A stretch of 13,529 bases of DNA, taken from contig JBLHPD010000135.1 in NCBI GenBank assembly GCA_047624165.1, positions 1-13,529 of the forward strand, written 5' to 3'. The notes under the pieces are model-generated. The model worked only from the letters and a program-made list of their open reading frames with translations. It had not been told where the DNA came from and searched no databases. The translations under genes were made by a program, and so were the position numbers. Origin of the DNA: Clostridium_AD sp047624165 (lineage in GTDB: Bacteria > Bacillota > Clostridia > Clostridiales > Clostridiaceae). Below, one piece after another: positions 1 through 6,788 of this stretch (the first letter of the stretch is position 1; every line of letters starts with the position of its first letter).

Positions 1-430
1 TATTGGGCTGGCAAAGAATTGTCTTTAATGCATCTTCTTCAAAATATTTCACTATCTGTACCTTTGTTATTTTTTTGATAGGTATCTTTTCAAGTTCAAA
101 TGAGCATGCTGTCACAAGCATATCCCTACCCGCCGCATATTTATAGAAGGTGCGGATACATGAGAGGCGATGATTTCTTGTTGTTACACTATTGTTCCTT
201 GTAACTTCCAGCCAGTCAAGAAAGCTTTCTACTGTCTGACGCGTTATTATGTCAAAACTAATTTCTGATAGCCTTAAATTTTCAATTTCCTTCAAATACC
301 CAAGTAAAAGATTTAAGACATCACGGTATGCACGTACTGTATTGGGACTAGATGCCTTTTGCCATGGTATGTAAACCGTAAGAAAATCCTTTATCAGTTG
401 GAAGAAATGCCTGCTTTCCTTTCCTATCAT
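1..430 (-). CDS. Third tyrosine recombinase of a trio (partial, N-terminal part)
   Basis: An open frame starts at the ATG at 430 and runs leftward off the window, giving about 143 residues without a stop. It begins MIGKESRHFF and contains SSPNTVRAYRDVLNLLLGY and TTRNHRLSCIRTFYKYA, which is the SAM-like core-binding (arm) domain of phage-integrase/XerCD recombinases. That domain grips DNA next to the crossover site. The catalytic domain lies outside the window, so activity cannot be judged. The start codon overlaps the stop of the upstream recombinase as ATGA (427-430), and a GAGGTG ribosome site lies just before it, so translation is probably coupled. Three tandem, overlapping recombinases on one strand resemble RIT (recombinase in trio) elements, where this would be RitC. 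Recombinase family is confident; RIT assignment is inferred from gene order and sizes. Confidence 0.8.
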   Translation of the reverse strand, partial: MIGKESRHFFQLIKDFLTVYIPWQKASSPNTVRAYRDVLNLLLGYLKEIENLRLSEISFDIITRQTVESFLDWLEVTRNNSVTTRNHRLSCIRTFYKYAAGRDMLVTACSFELEKIPIKKITKVQIVKYFEEDALKTILCQPN

Positions 431-1386
431 AATTTCACCTCTGGTATTAATTCTGCAAATGACTCCCAGTTCATGGTTGGAGACCGTAAAAGTTTTTCAG
501 GAAGTAGATGTATATAGTAGGCAGTATCAGAAAAGTTAGCATGCCCCATATATGTACTGAGATAAGGTAATTTAGCATATAAATCCTCATTATTATCAAG
601 CCATTGCATCATAACTGTTGTAGCAAAACGGTGACGAAAATCATAAACACGTACCCTTTGTGGGCACTCGCTATCCCTGATTTTCTCCCATATACTAAGA
701 AACTGTTTTGTCAGCCATTTGGCTGAATAGGCTGTGCCTTCTGTATTGGGAAAGAAGAACTCACTCTCAGGTGCAAATAACCTTAGTTTTTCATTATATG
801 AAATGCACAGGCTACGCATATCTTCAGACATCGGAACATATCGTTCCCTGTGAGATTTATTTTTCCTGATAAAAAGGACTCCTTCATTCAAGTCAACATC
901 CTTCTTGTGTAATTCTCGCCCTTCGTTGGGACGAAGTCCACAAAAATAAATCATGCGTAACAATACTGGAACAATCCAATGACGGTATGGCGATCTTAGG
1001 CTGGGTTCCATGTTGTCTGCTGTAGAAAAAAAATCTAACAACTCCTCATCAGAAAAAATGTATGGTATAAAGCTCGTTCGTCCACTAGCAAAGCCCGAAG
1101 GAAGGATATAGCTTTCTTTTCCTATGGCCTCCATATACTTCCCGAATTCCCTAATTGCAATTATTCTCCTGCGGAATCCTGATGGACTTTCTGATGGTCG
1201 CCGCGTACACCATTCAAGAACAAGTTCTTTTATTAGGCATTTCTGAGTCGGATGGTACTGCGCGCAATACCTGCTGAAATCATTCAAAAAACCTTCATAT
1301 GTTCTTCTTTCATATCCTAGATGAACCTTGAAATCTAACATTTCATCGATATAAGGAGTAAAAAGACTTGTGCTATCTTTTTTCAT
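427..1386 (-). CDS. Second tyrosine recombinase of the trio (RitB-like), catalytic His replaced by Tyr
   Basis: A 319-residue phage-integrase-family recombinase that would cut and rejoin DNA through a phosphotyrosine bond. It has an N-terminal core-binding domain (about 8-100) and a C-terminal catalytic domain. Visible catalytic positions are Arg152 (CGLRPNE), Lys177 (RKNKSHRERY), Arg251, His282 (MGHANFSDT) and the nucleophile Tyr291 (TAYYIH). The usual HxxR box reads Y-D-F-R at 248-251, so the first His is Tyr, which may reduce catalysis or mark a subunit specialised within a trio. Its ATG overlaps the stop of the first recombinase by ATGA (1383-1386), and GGAGGTG lies upstream. Its own stop overlaps the third gene's start. 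Length and order match RIT middle genes; Tn554-type TnpA is an alternative relative but lacks this layout. Confidence 0.88.
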   Translation of the reverse strand: MKKDSTSLFTPYIDEMLDFKVHLGYERRTYEGFLNDFSRYCAQYHPTQKCLIKELVLEWCTRRPSESPSGFRRRIIAIREFGKYMEAIGKESYILPSGFASGRTSFIPYIFSDEELLDFFSTADNMEPSLRSPYRHWIVPVLLRMIYFCGLRPNEGRELHKKDVDLNEGVLFIRKNKSHRERYVPMSEDMRSLCISYNEKLRLFAPESEFFFPNTEGTAYSAKWLTKQFLSIWEKIRDSECPQRVRVYDFRHRFATTVMMQWLDNNEDLYAKLPYLSTYMGHANFSDTAYYIHLLPEKLLRSPTMNWESFAELIPEVKL

Positions 1387-2609
1387 CTCACACCTCCATC
1401 GATAGAACTAAGCTCCAACGCACACTGCCGTAGACCATCTATATTCAGTGAGATATACTGTCTTGCCGCATTACTAGTGCGGTGCCCCAGCACCTGTGAA
1501 ACAGTTGTTATCGGTACGTCTTGGATTACCATTTCCGTACCCAAGGTTCTGCGGATTCCGTGGAACGTCCGTCCATCTCTTTCGAAATGGGATAATCCCG
1601 CCTTTTTCAGATATTTTCGGAACATACATGCAATGGATACCCCATCTTTAAACTTATTGTACGGCGCAATGCTTCTAAGAAACATGTATGGTGAATTTGA
1701 TTTCGGTCTTCCGTTCAGTATATAGTCTATCAGTGCAGTACCTGCATGCTCAGCAAGTGGAAGAGTAAGCTGTTCCTGTGTTTTACCCTGTACTAGCTGT
1801 ATTTCACTGTTTTTCCAGTCTATATCAGTTAGTTTCAGGTTGGCTATATCACCTGCACGAAGTCCTGTGTGGATTTCGAGTTGCAGGATAGCGTTGTCAC
1901 GTTTACCGGAAGGCGTTTCACGATCAACCTGCTGAGTCACATGCCATATCTCATCAAAGGGAATACATGGAATAATATTTTTATCCCGTGCTCTTGGTGC
2001 AAAAAGTACTGTTTCAAATCGAATACAAGTATACCCGTTGTTTCGAAGGTAGTTATGAAGCCGCTTCAAGACGGCTACTACATCATCCATGCTTTTAGGG
2101 CGTGATCCGGAAATCTCAATCATGAAGTTCTTGATATCAATACATGATACATTATTGAATTTATCGTGTCCATTTGTGGAGATGTACAAGAAATACCTTT
2201 GGGAAATGGATTGGTATATGCTGATACGTTTAATGTCTCCTATACTAGCAATAAACCTAGAAAGGAGTTGGTCATAATAAGAGGAAAGCATGTTTTCTTT
2301 TTTTTTGGTGAATACTTTCCATTCAAAGCAGCCATATTTGTAGATTTCCTCAAGTATTCCTATTCCACGCATACGCCAATTTACTGTGTTGCGTGAAATA
2401 CCTCCTGAAGCATATTCTTTCTGATACAATTTTTTCAGTTCTTCTGTTAAACTCGAGCTATAATAGTCTTCACCTTTTTTTTTATAAAAATTGGAAATAG
2501 GTTTAAATGCACAGCTCTGATAGGAATCAATTGTTCCGCCACATAGATTAAATGCACATAGTTGATTTAGTGCACAACTAATTAGTTCTTGAATCATGAT
2601 TTTATTCAT
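1383..2609 (-). CDS. First tyrosine recombinase of the trio (RitA-like)
   Basis: A 408-residue phage-integrase-family recombinase and first gene of the overlapping trio. The N-terminal half (about 1-215) is the DNA-binding arm. The catalytic half carries the full set of residues: Arg251 (HTGLRAGD), Lys276 (QGKTQEQL), His350-x-x-Arg353 (FHGIRRT), His376 (VLGHRTSN) and Tyr385 (ARQYISL). I chose the ATG at 2609 because GGAGG (2622-2618) sits 8 nt before it. The ATGs at 2615 and 2624 lie too close to, or upstream of, that ribosome site, although the longer 413-residue reading is possible. The gene overlaps the next one by ATGA. It starts about 80 bp from a nested inverted repeat (2691-2789), a plausible recombination site. 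Family certain; role in moving a RIT-type element inferred. Confidence 0.88.
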   Translation of the reverse strand: MNKIMIQELISCALNQLCAFNLCGGTIDSYQSCAFKPISNFYKKKGEDYYSSSLTEELKKLYQKEYASGGISRNTVNWRMRGIGILEEIYKYGCFEWKVFTKKKENMLSSYYDQLLSRFIASIGDIKRISIYQSISQRYFLYISTNGHDKFNNVSCIDIKNFMIEISGSRPKSMDDVVAVLKRLHNYLRNNGYTCIRFETVLFAPRARDKNIIPCIPFDEIWHVTQQVDRETPSGKRDNAILQLEIHTGLRAGDIANLKLTDIDWKNSEIQLVQGKTQEQLTLPLAEHAGTALIDYILNGRPKSNSPYMFLRSIAPYNKFKDGVSIACMFRKYLKKAGLSHFERDGRTFHGIRRTLGTEMVIQDVPITTVSQVLGHRTSNAARQYISLNIDGLRQCALELSSIDGGVR

Positions 2610-2653
2610 TGTCATAACCTCCATGAAAAATTTGGCAAAATGCCATCTTTATT

Positions 2654-2685
2654 ATTATGGACATAATGAACAATTAAAATGTCAA
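2654..2685 (-). promoter_or_regulatory. Weak possible promoter of the recombinase trio
   Basis: On the minus strand TTGACA (2685-2680) is a perfect -35 box. The best -10 candidate, CATAAT (2659-2654), is 20 nt away, which is longer than the usual 16-18. CATAAT also lies within the perfect dyad ATTATG-ga-CATAAT (2654-2667 region), so a regulator could bind there. The call rests mainly on the -35 box and the position just upstream of the first recombinase. Confidence 0.3.
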
Positions 2686-2690
2686 AATTA

Positions 2691-2789
2691 TTATTCCGAC
2701 CTTTTTTAAGAAACCCACTAAGAACCCTTGCATTTGGCTAATCCAAGTAAGGGATATAAATAGTCAACATAATCATAAAGTCGGAATAA
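2691..2789. repeat. Nested inverted repeat next to the recombinase trio (possible element end or recombination site)
   Basis: TTATTCCGAC (2691-2700) is repeated in inverse as GTCGGAATAA (2780-2789), and similarity extends a few bases outward (TCAAA on one side, TTTGA on the other). Inside lies a second dyad: CCCTT (2725-2729) with AAGGG (2749-2753), and TTGG (2734-2737) with CCAA (2743-2746). The element lies between the trio and the unrelated plus-strand genes. That is where a terminal recombinase-binding region would be expected, since RIT elements are reported to end in palindromic inverted repeats. The symmetry is seen directly; the function is inferred. Confidence 0.5.
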
Positions 2790-2836
2790 GTTTGATGAGG
2801 AGAAGGAGGCGAAAGCCTCTGACTTACTCTACTTTT

Positions 2837-2976
2837 TATGAGCGAAGCGAATTTGCTAAACATATAGCTACGGCCAATTCTTAGATATGTTACCACTTGA
2901 TTACCTTTTTCTAGGTGGATGACACGATCCCGTTACAGAAATTGGAAACGAAGTGGACAAGTTCTGTTTGTTAAGA
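2837..2976. repeat. Hairpin repeat S1
   Basis: It opens with a 23-base stretch (2837-2859, core GAGCGAAGCGAATTTGC) that recurs exactly at 13403-13425. It closes with a strong hairpin: CAGAAATTG (2936-2944), loop GAAACGAAGTGGA, and CAAGTTCTG (2958-2966), with one mismatch. The tail TGTTTGTTAA is also similar to the second copy. Between them are about 76 bases with further small dyads (ACATAT with ATATGT; CCACTTGA with TCTAGGTGG) that the second copy lacks. There is no open reading frame. Together the two copies bracket the cargo block 2860-13402. Confidence 0.7.
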
Positions 2977-3096
2977 AAAACATAGTAAATGTTATGATAA
3001 AGCTACATTAAAACAAGAAGGTAGTTAGTGGGGTTAGTTCTCTTAAAATAAAGATAAGAAATTTTATATATGCTTAGTGTTGAGAGGTGATCTATA

Positions 3097-3693
3097 TTGA
3101 AACTTTATAAAACCCGAATATTACCATATTTTATGAAGAAAAATATTGGTAGGGCTGAGATTTTGGAATATCGCCGTCATATGCTTGAAAATGCAAGCGG
3201 GAGTATTTTAGAGATTGGCATTGGTACAGGCTTAAATCTCAATCTGTATCCAGATGATATAACAGAGATAACTGCTATTGATCCACTTGTAAGAAAGCTG
3301 CCCATATCCAAAATTTCAGTCAAGCTATATCCTGATAGTGCTGAAAAATTGCATTTTGAAGATAACACTTTTGATACGGTGGTCAGTACATTTACTCTTT
3401 GTAGCATACCCAATATTGATATAGCGTTAGCAGAAATTGCACGTGTACTAAAACCGAATGGTCAGTTTATATTTCTGGAACATGGTAGAGCTACGAGTGA
3501 ATTTATTCGTAGTATTCAAGTGTTGGCCAACCCTTTTTTCAACTTGTTAGCCTATGGGTGTAATATTACAAGAAATTATGAAGAAGCATTGAATAATGCT
3601 GGGTTCATTCTAAATAAATACAAGATATATCGCGCATCAATCTTTCCCAAAGAAATAGCGGGATATTTACACGAGGGAGTGGCAAAAAAGTGA
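3097..3693 (+). CDS. Class I SAM-dependent methyltransferase
   Basis: A 198-residue protein of the UbiE/METTL7-like class I methyltransferase group. It would transfer a methyl group from S-adenosylmethionine to an unknown small acceptor in the cytosol. SAM-binding motif I is ILEIGIGTGLN (37-47), followed by an acidic loop (ITAIDPL) and a motif IV-like region (FDTVVSTFTLCSIP). FIFLEHGRA and the C-terminal NFxxNITRNYEEAL-type region resemble METTL7-like enzymes. The start is TTG at 3097, six bases after GAGAGGTGA; an ATG further in would remove conserved sequence. The 3' end overlaps the next gene by four bases (GTGA), indicating one operon. No strong promoter was found upstream, only a weak TATGAT near 2993. 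Substrate cannot be read from the sequence; the neighbour suggests a sulfur or amino-acid derivative. Confidence 0.85.
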   Translation: MKLYKTRILPYFMKKNIGRAEILEYRRHMLENASGSILEIGIGTGLNLNLYPDDITEITAIDPLVRKLPISKISVKLYPDSAEKLHFEDNTFDTVVSTFTLCSIPNIDIALAEIARVLKPNGQFIFLEHGRATSEFIRSIQVLANPFFNLLAYGCNITRNYEEALNNAGFILNKYKIYRASIFPKEIAGYLHEGVAKK

Positions 3694-4352
3694 AGTTAAC
3701 AAAAACAGTTTATAGCTTAACAATGCTTCGTACTAAAAAGGTGATTATACAAAAATATGGTAATGTATTTTGGAATGAATTCAAAATACGTTCCAAAGAA
3801 CATGTAACAGAGATACTTCCACAAGTTACTGATATTGGTAGCAGTATATTTGCATTCAATTACGAGTTTTGTACTGCTTATATTGCATGGTATAAAGCTT
3901 TTATGGAGCTAGGGTTATCCAGCAATGAGGCTTGTATAGAGATTTGGATGATGAATGAAAAGCTGGTCACAATCATTCCTAAGTGGCTAGTTTACATGTC
4001 AGTTAAAGCATACATAGGTGGATTTCGCAAAAAAGCGGTGCAGCACGTCCAAAAGCAAGAAGCAGGCAATTTACATCCGTATGACTGGAAGCTTGGTTAC
4101 CATGAAATCAGTGATAATACATTTGAACTGGATATTACTGAATGTGGAATGCTGAAGCTGAGCCAAGATTTCGATGCAATGGGGATGTATCCAATGATAT
4201 GTAGAATGGATTATTTGTTTTCGCACTACATGGGAAATGGATTTGAACGAACCAAAACATTAGGTGATGGTGACGATTGTTGCAGCTGCAGGTATAGCAT
4301 TATAGGTAGTTGTGAATGGTCACCAGAGAAAGGTTTTGAAAATAGGAAATAA
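3690..4352 (+). CDS. L-2-amino-thiazoline-4-carboxylic acid hydrolase-like protein
   Basis: A 220-residue protein matching the ATC-hydrolase family. The characterised Pseudomonas enzyme opens the thiazoline ring on the way to L-cysteine; most clostridial members have unknown roles. The family's C-terminal signature is visible at about 171-206: CRMDYLFSHYMGN, then ERTKTLGDGDDCCSCRYS, with conserved Cys, Asp, Arg, Thr and Gly-Asp positions. Residues 55-110 form an amphipathic helical region. The GTG start overlaps the methyltransferase stop as GTGA (3690-3693), with GGGAG upstream, so the two are probably translationally coupled and may modify the same compound. The gene appears complete. Family assignment is good; a true ATC substrate is not shown. 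Confidence 0.78.
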   Translation: MKLTKTVYSLTMLRTKKVIIQKYGNVFWNEFKIRSKEHVTEILPQVTDIGSSIFAFNYEFCTAYIAWYKAFMELGLSSNEACIEIWMMNEKLVTIIPKWLVYMSVKAYIGGFRKKAVQHVQKQEAGNLHPYDWKLGYHEISDNTFELDITECGMLKLSQDFDAMGMYPMICRMDYLFSHYMGNGFERTKTLGDGDDCCSCRYSIIGSCEWSPEKGFENRK

Positions 4353-4365
4353 ACACATCTAATTA

Positions 4366-4434
4366 GAGCTTGAAATTGAAGAACACTACACTGATACTGC
4401 CGGATATAGAGACCAAGTATTTGGGTTAACTGGT
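4366..4434 (+). pseudogene. Tn3-family transposase fragment (scar)
   Basis: Translation of this stretch gives IEEHYTDTAGYRDQVFGLTG. The TDTxGxxDxVFGL pattern surrounds a catalytic Asp of Tn3-family DDE transposases. Only about 23 codons remain and neither flank continues the family (the expected LLGFRFAPR is replaced by RRCNLL), so it is a leftover of a deleted transposon. It lies in the same frame as the hydrolase downstream with no stop between, so the two could be read as one chimeric ORF. Confidence 0.65.
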
Positions 4435-4476
4435 CGTAGATGTAATTTATTGCTCAACAAAACAAGGAGTGAGAAA

Positions 4477-5216
4477 ATAAATTTTGAAACTTACGGAAAA
4501 AAAGACAATAAGGCAATCATTTTAATCCATGGAGCTTTTGTCTCTTGGAAAATGTGGAGTGAATACATTGAAACATTTAAACAAGAATATTTTGTGATTG
4601 TCCCAATTTTAGATGGACATGATGTAGAAAATAAATCCGTATTTACTACGATTCAAAAATCTGCTTGTGATATTGCTGATTATGTTTGCAAAACCTATGG
4701 GAAAAATGTTTTGGCAATAATCGGAATATCGTTGGGAGTTGTAATTGCTACAGAAATACTTGTACAGAAAAAATTAAATATTGAAAAAGCAATAATTGAT
4801 GGTGCATATTTGACTACAATGAGACCTTGGTTGTGCAAAATATTTGCTAAAATTATGGTGAAAATGTCTCATGGTATTAAGAGTGGAAATAAAACATTTA
4901 AGTATATAATCAACCAAAAATTCTCCCCTAAAACTATTGAAGAAATCTACCGAATTTGCCCGAATATGAGCGATGAAACTATTGAAAATATCGCATTTTC
5001 GAATTATAGTTATACGATTCCAGACAGTATTACTGATATTGCTTATTGGTATGGAGAAAAAGAAAAAAACTTCTTAGTAAATCTGTGAAACAACTTTCCA
5101 AACTGGTATTATCGTCTCAAATAGAAGAATTTGAAGGGGTGGGTCATGGCGGTTTAGTTTCAAAACACTCTGACATTTATATGGAAAAAGTACACGTTTT
5201 TTTCAGTAATACTTAA
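4477..5216 (+). pseudogene. Alpha/beta hydrolase, frameshifted near the 3' end, AUA or TTG start
   Basis: An alpha/beta-hydrolase-fold protein of unknown substrate. It shows the oxyanion-hole region LIHGAF, the nucleophile elbow GISLG with the catalytic Ser, and DGAYLTT. The main frame stops at 5088, but the family's end continues in another frame: KSVKQLSKLVLSSQIEEF, then the catalytic His in VGHGGLVSKHSD, to a TAA at 5214. One base seems to be missing around 5076-5082, just after an A-rich run. Without the shift the protein lacks its catalytic His. A TTG at 4450 could start it but has no ribosome site. AAGGAG (4464-4469) sits 7 nt before AUA at 4477, which gives a normal N-terminus. Sequencing error, recent mutation or rare programmed frameshifting are all possible. 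Confidence 0.72.
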
Positions 5217-5340
5217 TACTATAAATTATTAACATAATGGGTGACTGTATTATAGGCACATCCTTCTATATGACGCAATATTTATATAATGTTGTGCGAC
5301 AAGAGTGTAAATAAATGATCTTATTTTATTTTTTTCTTTA

Positions 5341-5368
5341 AGCACCATAAACGGTCGTTTATGGTGCT
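5341..5368. repeat. Perfect hairpin
   Basis: AGCACCATAAACG (5341-5353) pairs perfectly with CGTTTATGGTGCT (5356-5368). The T-rich tract lies before it on the plus strand (about 5325-5339), so it is not a standard terminator in either direction. It directly precedes repeat R1 and may be part of the same unit. Confidence 0.6.
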
Positions 5369-5374
5369 GATAGA

Positions 5375-5474
5375 GTTAGGTTCAAATTACTCGTTTCTTA
5401 CTCTCTAGTAGAAAGTAAAAACTCCTAGTTTTTACCATGACCTCGGAGGTCGTTACCATAGCTATCAACCTAAC
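5375..5474. repeat. Two-hairpin repeat R1
   Basis: Hairpin A is GTAAAAACT (5415-5423), loop CCT, AGTTTTTAC (5427-5435), a perfect 9-bp stem. Hairpin B is GACCTCGGAGGTC (5439-5451). Outer arms GTTAGGTT (5375-5382) and AACCTAAC (5467-5474) could close the whole unit. The core from GAAAGT to CGTTAC recurs at 10301-10349 and 12676-12718. It lies in a gene-free stretch between the broken hydrolase and a truncated GyrI-like ORF. Confidence 0.7.
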
Positions 5475-5628
5475 AGAAGCATTATTGATAAATTAATGCG
5501 TCATATAAAGCATTAATAAACACATGTAAGTGGTAATTTAGTAATTTTAAAAAATGTCTTGTTTTCTATTTTAAAGCATTATATGATGTTTATAGACATC
5601 GATGTACTTTATGAAGAAAGGAAGAATT

Positions 5629-5721
5629 ATGAATATAGAAATTGAAAAAACATCATTTTATAGAATTGCTTATATAAGGCAGGTTGGATCTTATGGGCAG
5701 AATAATTTGTGTACCAATTAA
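5629..5721 (+). pseudogene. Truncated GyrI-like / effector-binding-domain protein
   Basis: An ATG with a good ribosome site (GAAAGGAAG) opens a 30-codon frame reading MNIEIEKTSFYRIAYIRQVG, then SYGQNN and a stop. This matches the first beta strand and loop of GyrI-like small-molecule-binding proteins (also the C-terminal effector domain of AraC-type regulators), which are normally about 150 residues. Nothing after residue 25 continues the family, so only the 5' end is left. The promoter and ribosome site may survive from the intact gene. Based on the short N-terminal match only. Confidence 0.55.
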
Positions 5722-5835
5722 CTAAAGTTTAGTTTTAATAAATTAAAGTTTATGGAATTTAATAAAATACGTAAGTCTTACGCATTAGTTGTGTCCCATA
5801 CATTAAAAAAGCTTAATTAATAGATTATCCAAATT

Positions 5836-5852
5836 GCCAGACACTGTCTGGC
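5836..5852. promoter_or_regulatory. Perfect 17-bp palindrome, operator-like
   Basis: GCCAGACA-c-TGTCTGGC is a perfect dyad in AT-rich DNA. It could be an operator or a short hairpin. No intact regulator gene lies next to it. Confidence 0.35.
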
Positions 5853-5862
5853 GAAATGTATT

Positions 5863-5916
5863 ATAAAAAAATGCAAAGACAATTAGGATAAGACATTCTA
5901 ATTATCTTTGCATTTA
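5863..5916 (-). terminator. Rho-independent terminator of the nitroreductase operon
   Basis: On the minus strand AAATGCAAAGA and AATTAG arms pair with CTAATT and TCTTTGCATTT (one mismatch, 11-base loop), followed by TTTTTTTATAAT. It is about 150 bases downstream of the NfsB-type gene's stop. Two weaker hairpins lie between: 5929-5959 (AAATGAAG with CTTCATTT) and 6029-6047 (TCTATCC with GGATAGA). Confidence 0.7.
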
Positions 5917-6067
5917 AAACTATGTCAAAAATGAAGTTAGTATTATATTACCTTCATTTAAAAAAATATTAATTACTTCAACAAAGCTTTATATTTTGTT
6001 TACATTCAGTATGGGCATTATTGCAAAATCTATCCCCATTGGATAGACAGTGAAATTTCTTTATCTA

Positions 6068-6721
6068 TTAAATGATAGTAATGATTTCATCCTCTTTTAA
6101 TCTAGATTTAGGTAAATCAGCGTTAAAATCATTGTCACTGCGATAACCTAATCCGACAATAGTAAGTGCTTTATATCCTTTTTTACGCAAACCTAACTCT
6201 TCATCTAAAACTTTCGCATCAAAACCTTCCATTGGTACAGCATCAATGCCAAGAGCCGCAACCCCTAACAAAAAATTACCAATGTTTAAATATACCTGTT
6301 TATCCATCCACGCTTGTAAATCTTTCTCATCATCACGATGTATATTTACAAATTTAGAACGTCCCATATGTTGGTTATCTTTAAATTCTTGATCAGTGAA
6401 ACGACCATCAGCATCCTCTTTTTCTAATACATGAAGTAAATAGTCTTCATCCATATCAGTTCTTGAACAAAATACAATAACCTGAGATGCATCTACCACT
6501 TTAGCTTCATTAAAATTAAAAAACCCTTGAGTGCTTTTACTAATTTGTTTTTTACCTTCATCTGTGTTTGCAATTACAAAGTGCCATGGTTGACCATTAA
6601 CACTAGATGCACTAAGTCTTAAAAGAGCCTTGATTTTAATAAAATCCTCATCAGAAATTTTCTTTGTAGAATCAAACTCCTTTACAGAATAACGTGTGTT
6701 TAAAATTTCAACTAAGTTCAT
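6068..6721 (-). CDS. nfsB: NfsB-type oxygen-insensitive NAD(P)H nitroreductase
   Basis: A 217-residue FMN enzyme closely resembling enteric NfsB. It reduces nitroaromatics, quinones and related electrophiles using NAD(P)H, normally as a cytosolic homodimer. Family stretches in order are RYSVKEFD near the N-terminus, SSVNGQPWHF (about 38-47, FMN binding), KEDADGRF, WMDKQVYLNIGNFLLG, GIDAVPMEGFD and LPKSRL at the end. Length equals the E. coli protein. The start is fixed by AGAGGAGG nine bases upstream of the ATG. It is the last gene of the minus-strand group and follows the alcohol dehydrogenase by 67 bases without a visible terminator, so co-transcription is likely. The terminator at 5863 ends the unit. 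In vivo substrate unknown. Confidence 0.87.
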   Translation of the reverse strand: MNLVEILNTRYSVKEFDSTKKISDEDFIKIKALLRLSASSVNGQPWHFVIANTDEGKKQISKSTQGFFNFNEAKVVDASQVIVFCSRTDMDEDYLLHVLEKEDADGRFTDQEFKDNQHMGRSKFVNIHRDDEKDLQAWMDKQVYLNIGNFLLGVAALGIDAVPMEGFDAKVLDEELGLRKKGYKALTIVGLGYRSDNDFNADLPKSRLKEDEIITII

Positions 6722-6788
6722 ATTCTTTTCCTCCTCTTATTTCTATATCTTTTTTATTATTTGCTCATTATAAATAATTTAGTTTTTC

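Larger units (their letters stand above)
5217..5628. other. Intergenic stretch, no gene seen
   Basis: Besides the 5341 hairpin and repeat R1, it holds ATTAATGC (5492-5499) with inverse GCATTAAT (5510-5517), and the 10-bp palindrome ACATCGATGT (5596-5605) just before the truncated GyrI-like ORF, possibly an old operator. No reading frame with a ribosome site was found. Confidence 0.5.
5722..6067. other. Intergenic stretch, terminator-rich, no gene seen
   Basis: This gap between converging transcription units contains the palindrome at 5836 and three minus-strand hairpins, the strongest at 5863-5916. No convincing reading frame was found. Confidence 0.5.

Noticed and set aside
1477..2396. Four plus-strand ORFs of 62-82 codons opposite the first recombinase
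   Set aside because: They lie entirely inside a well-supported recombinase gene on the other strand, show no recognisable domains and lack proper ribosome sites.
3177..3413. Minus-strand ORF of 78 codons
   Set aside because: Mirror of the methyltransferase coding sequence with no family features.
5341..5368. Hairpin considered as a terminator
   Set aside because: The T tract lies before the hairpin on the plus strand and becomes an A tract on the minus strand, so neither direction gives a standard terminator.
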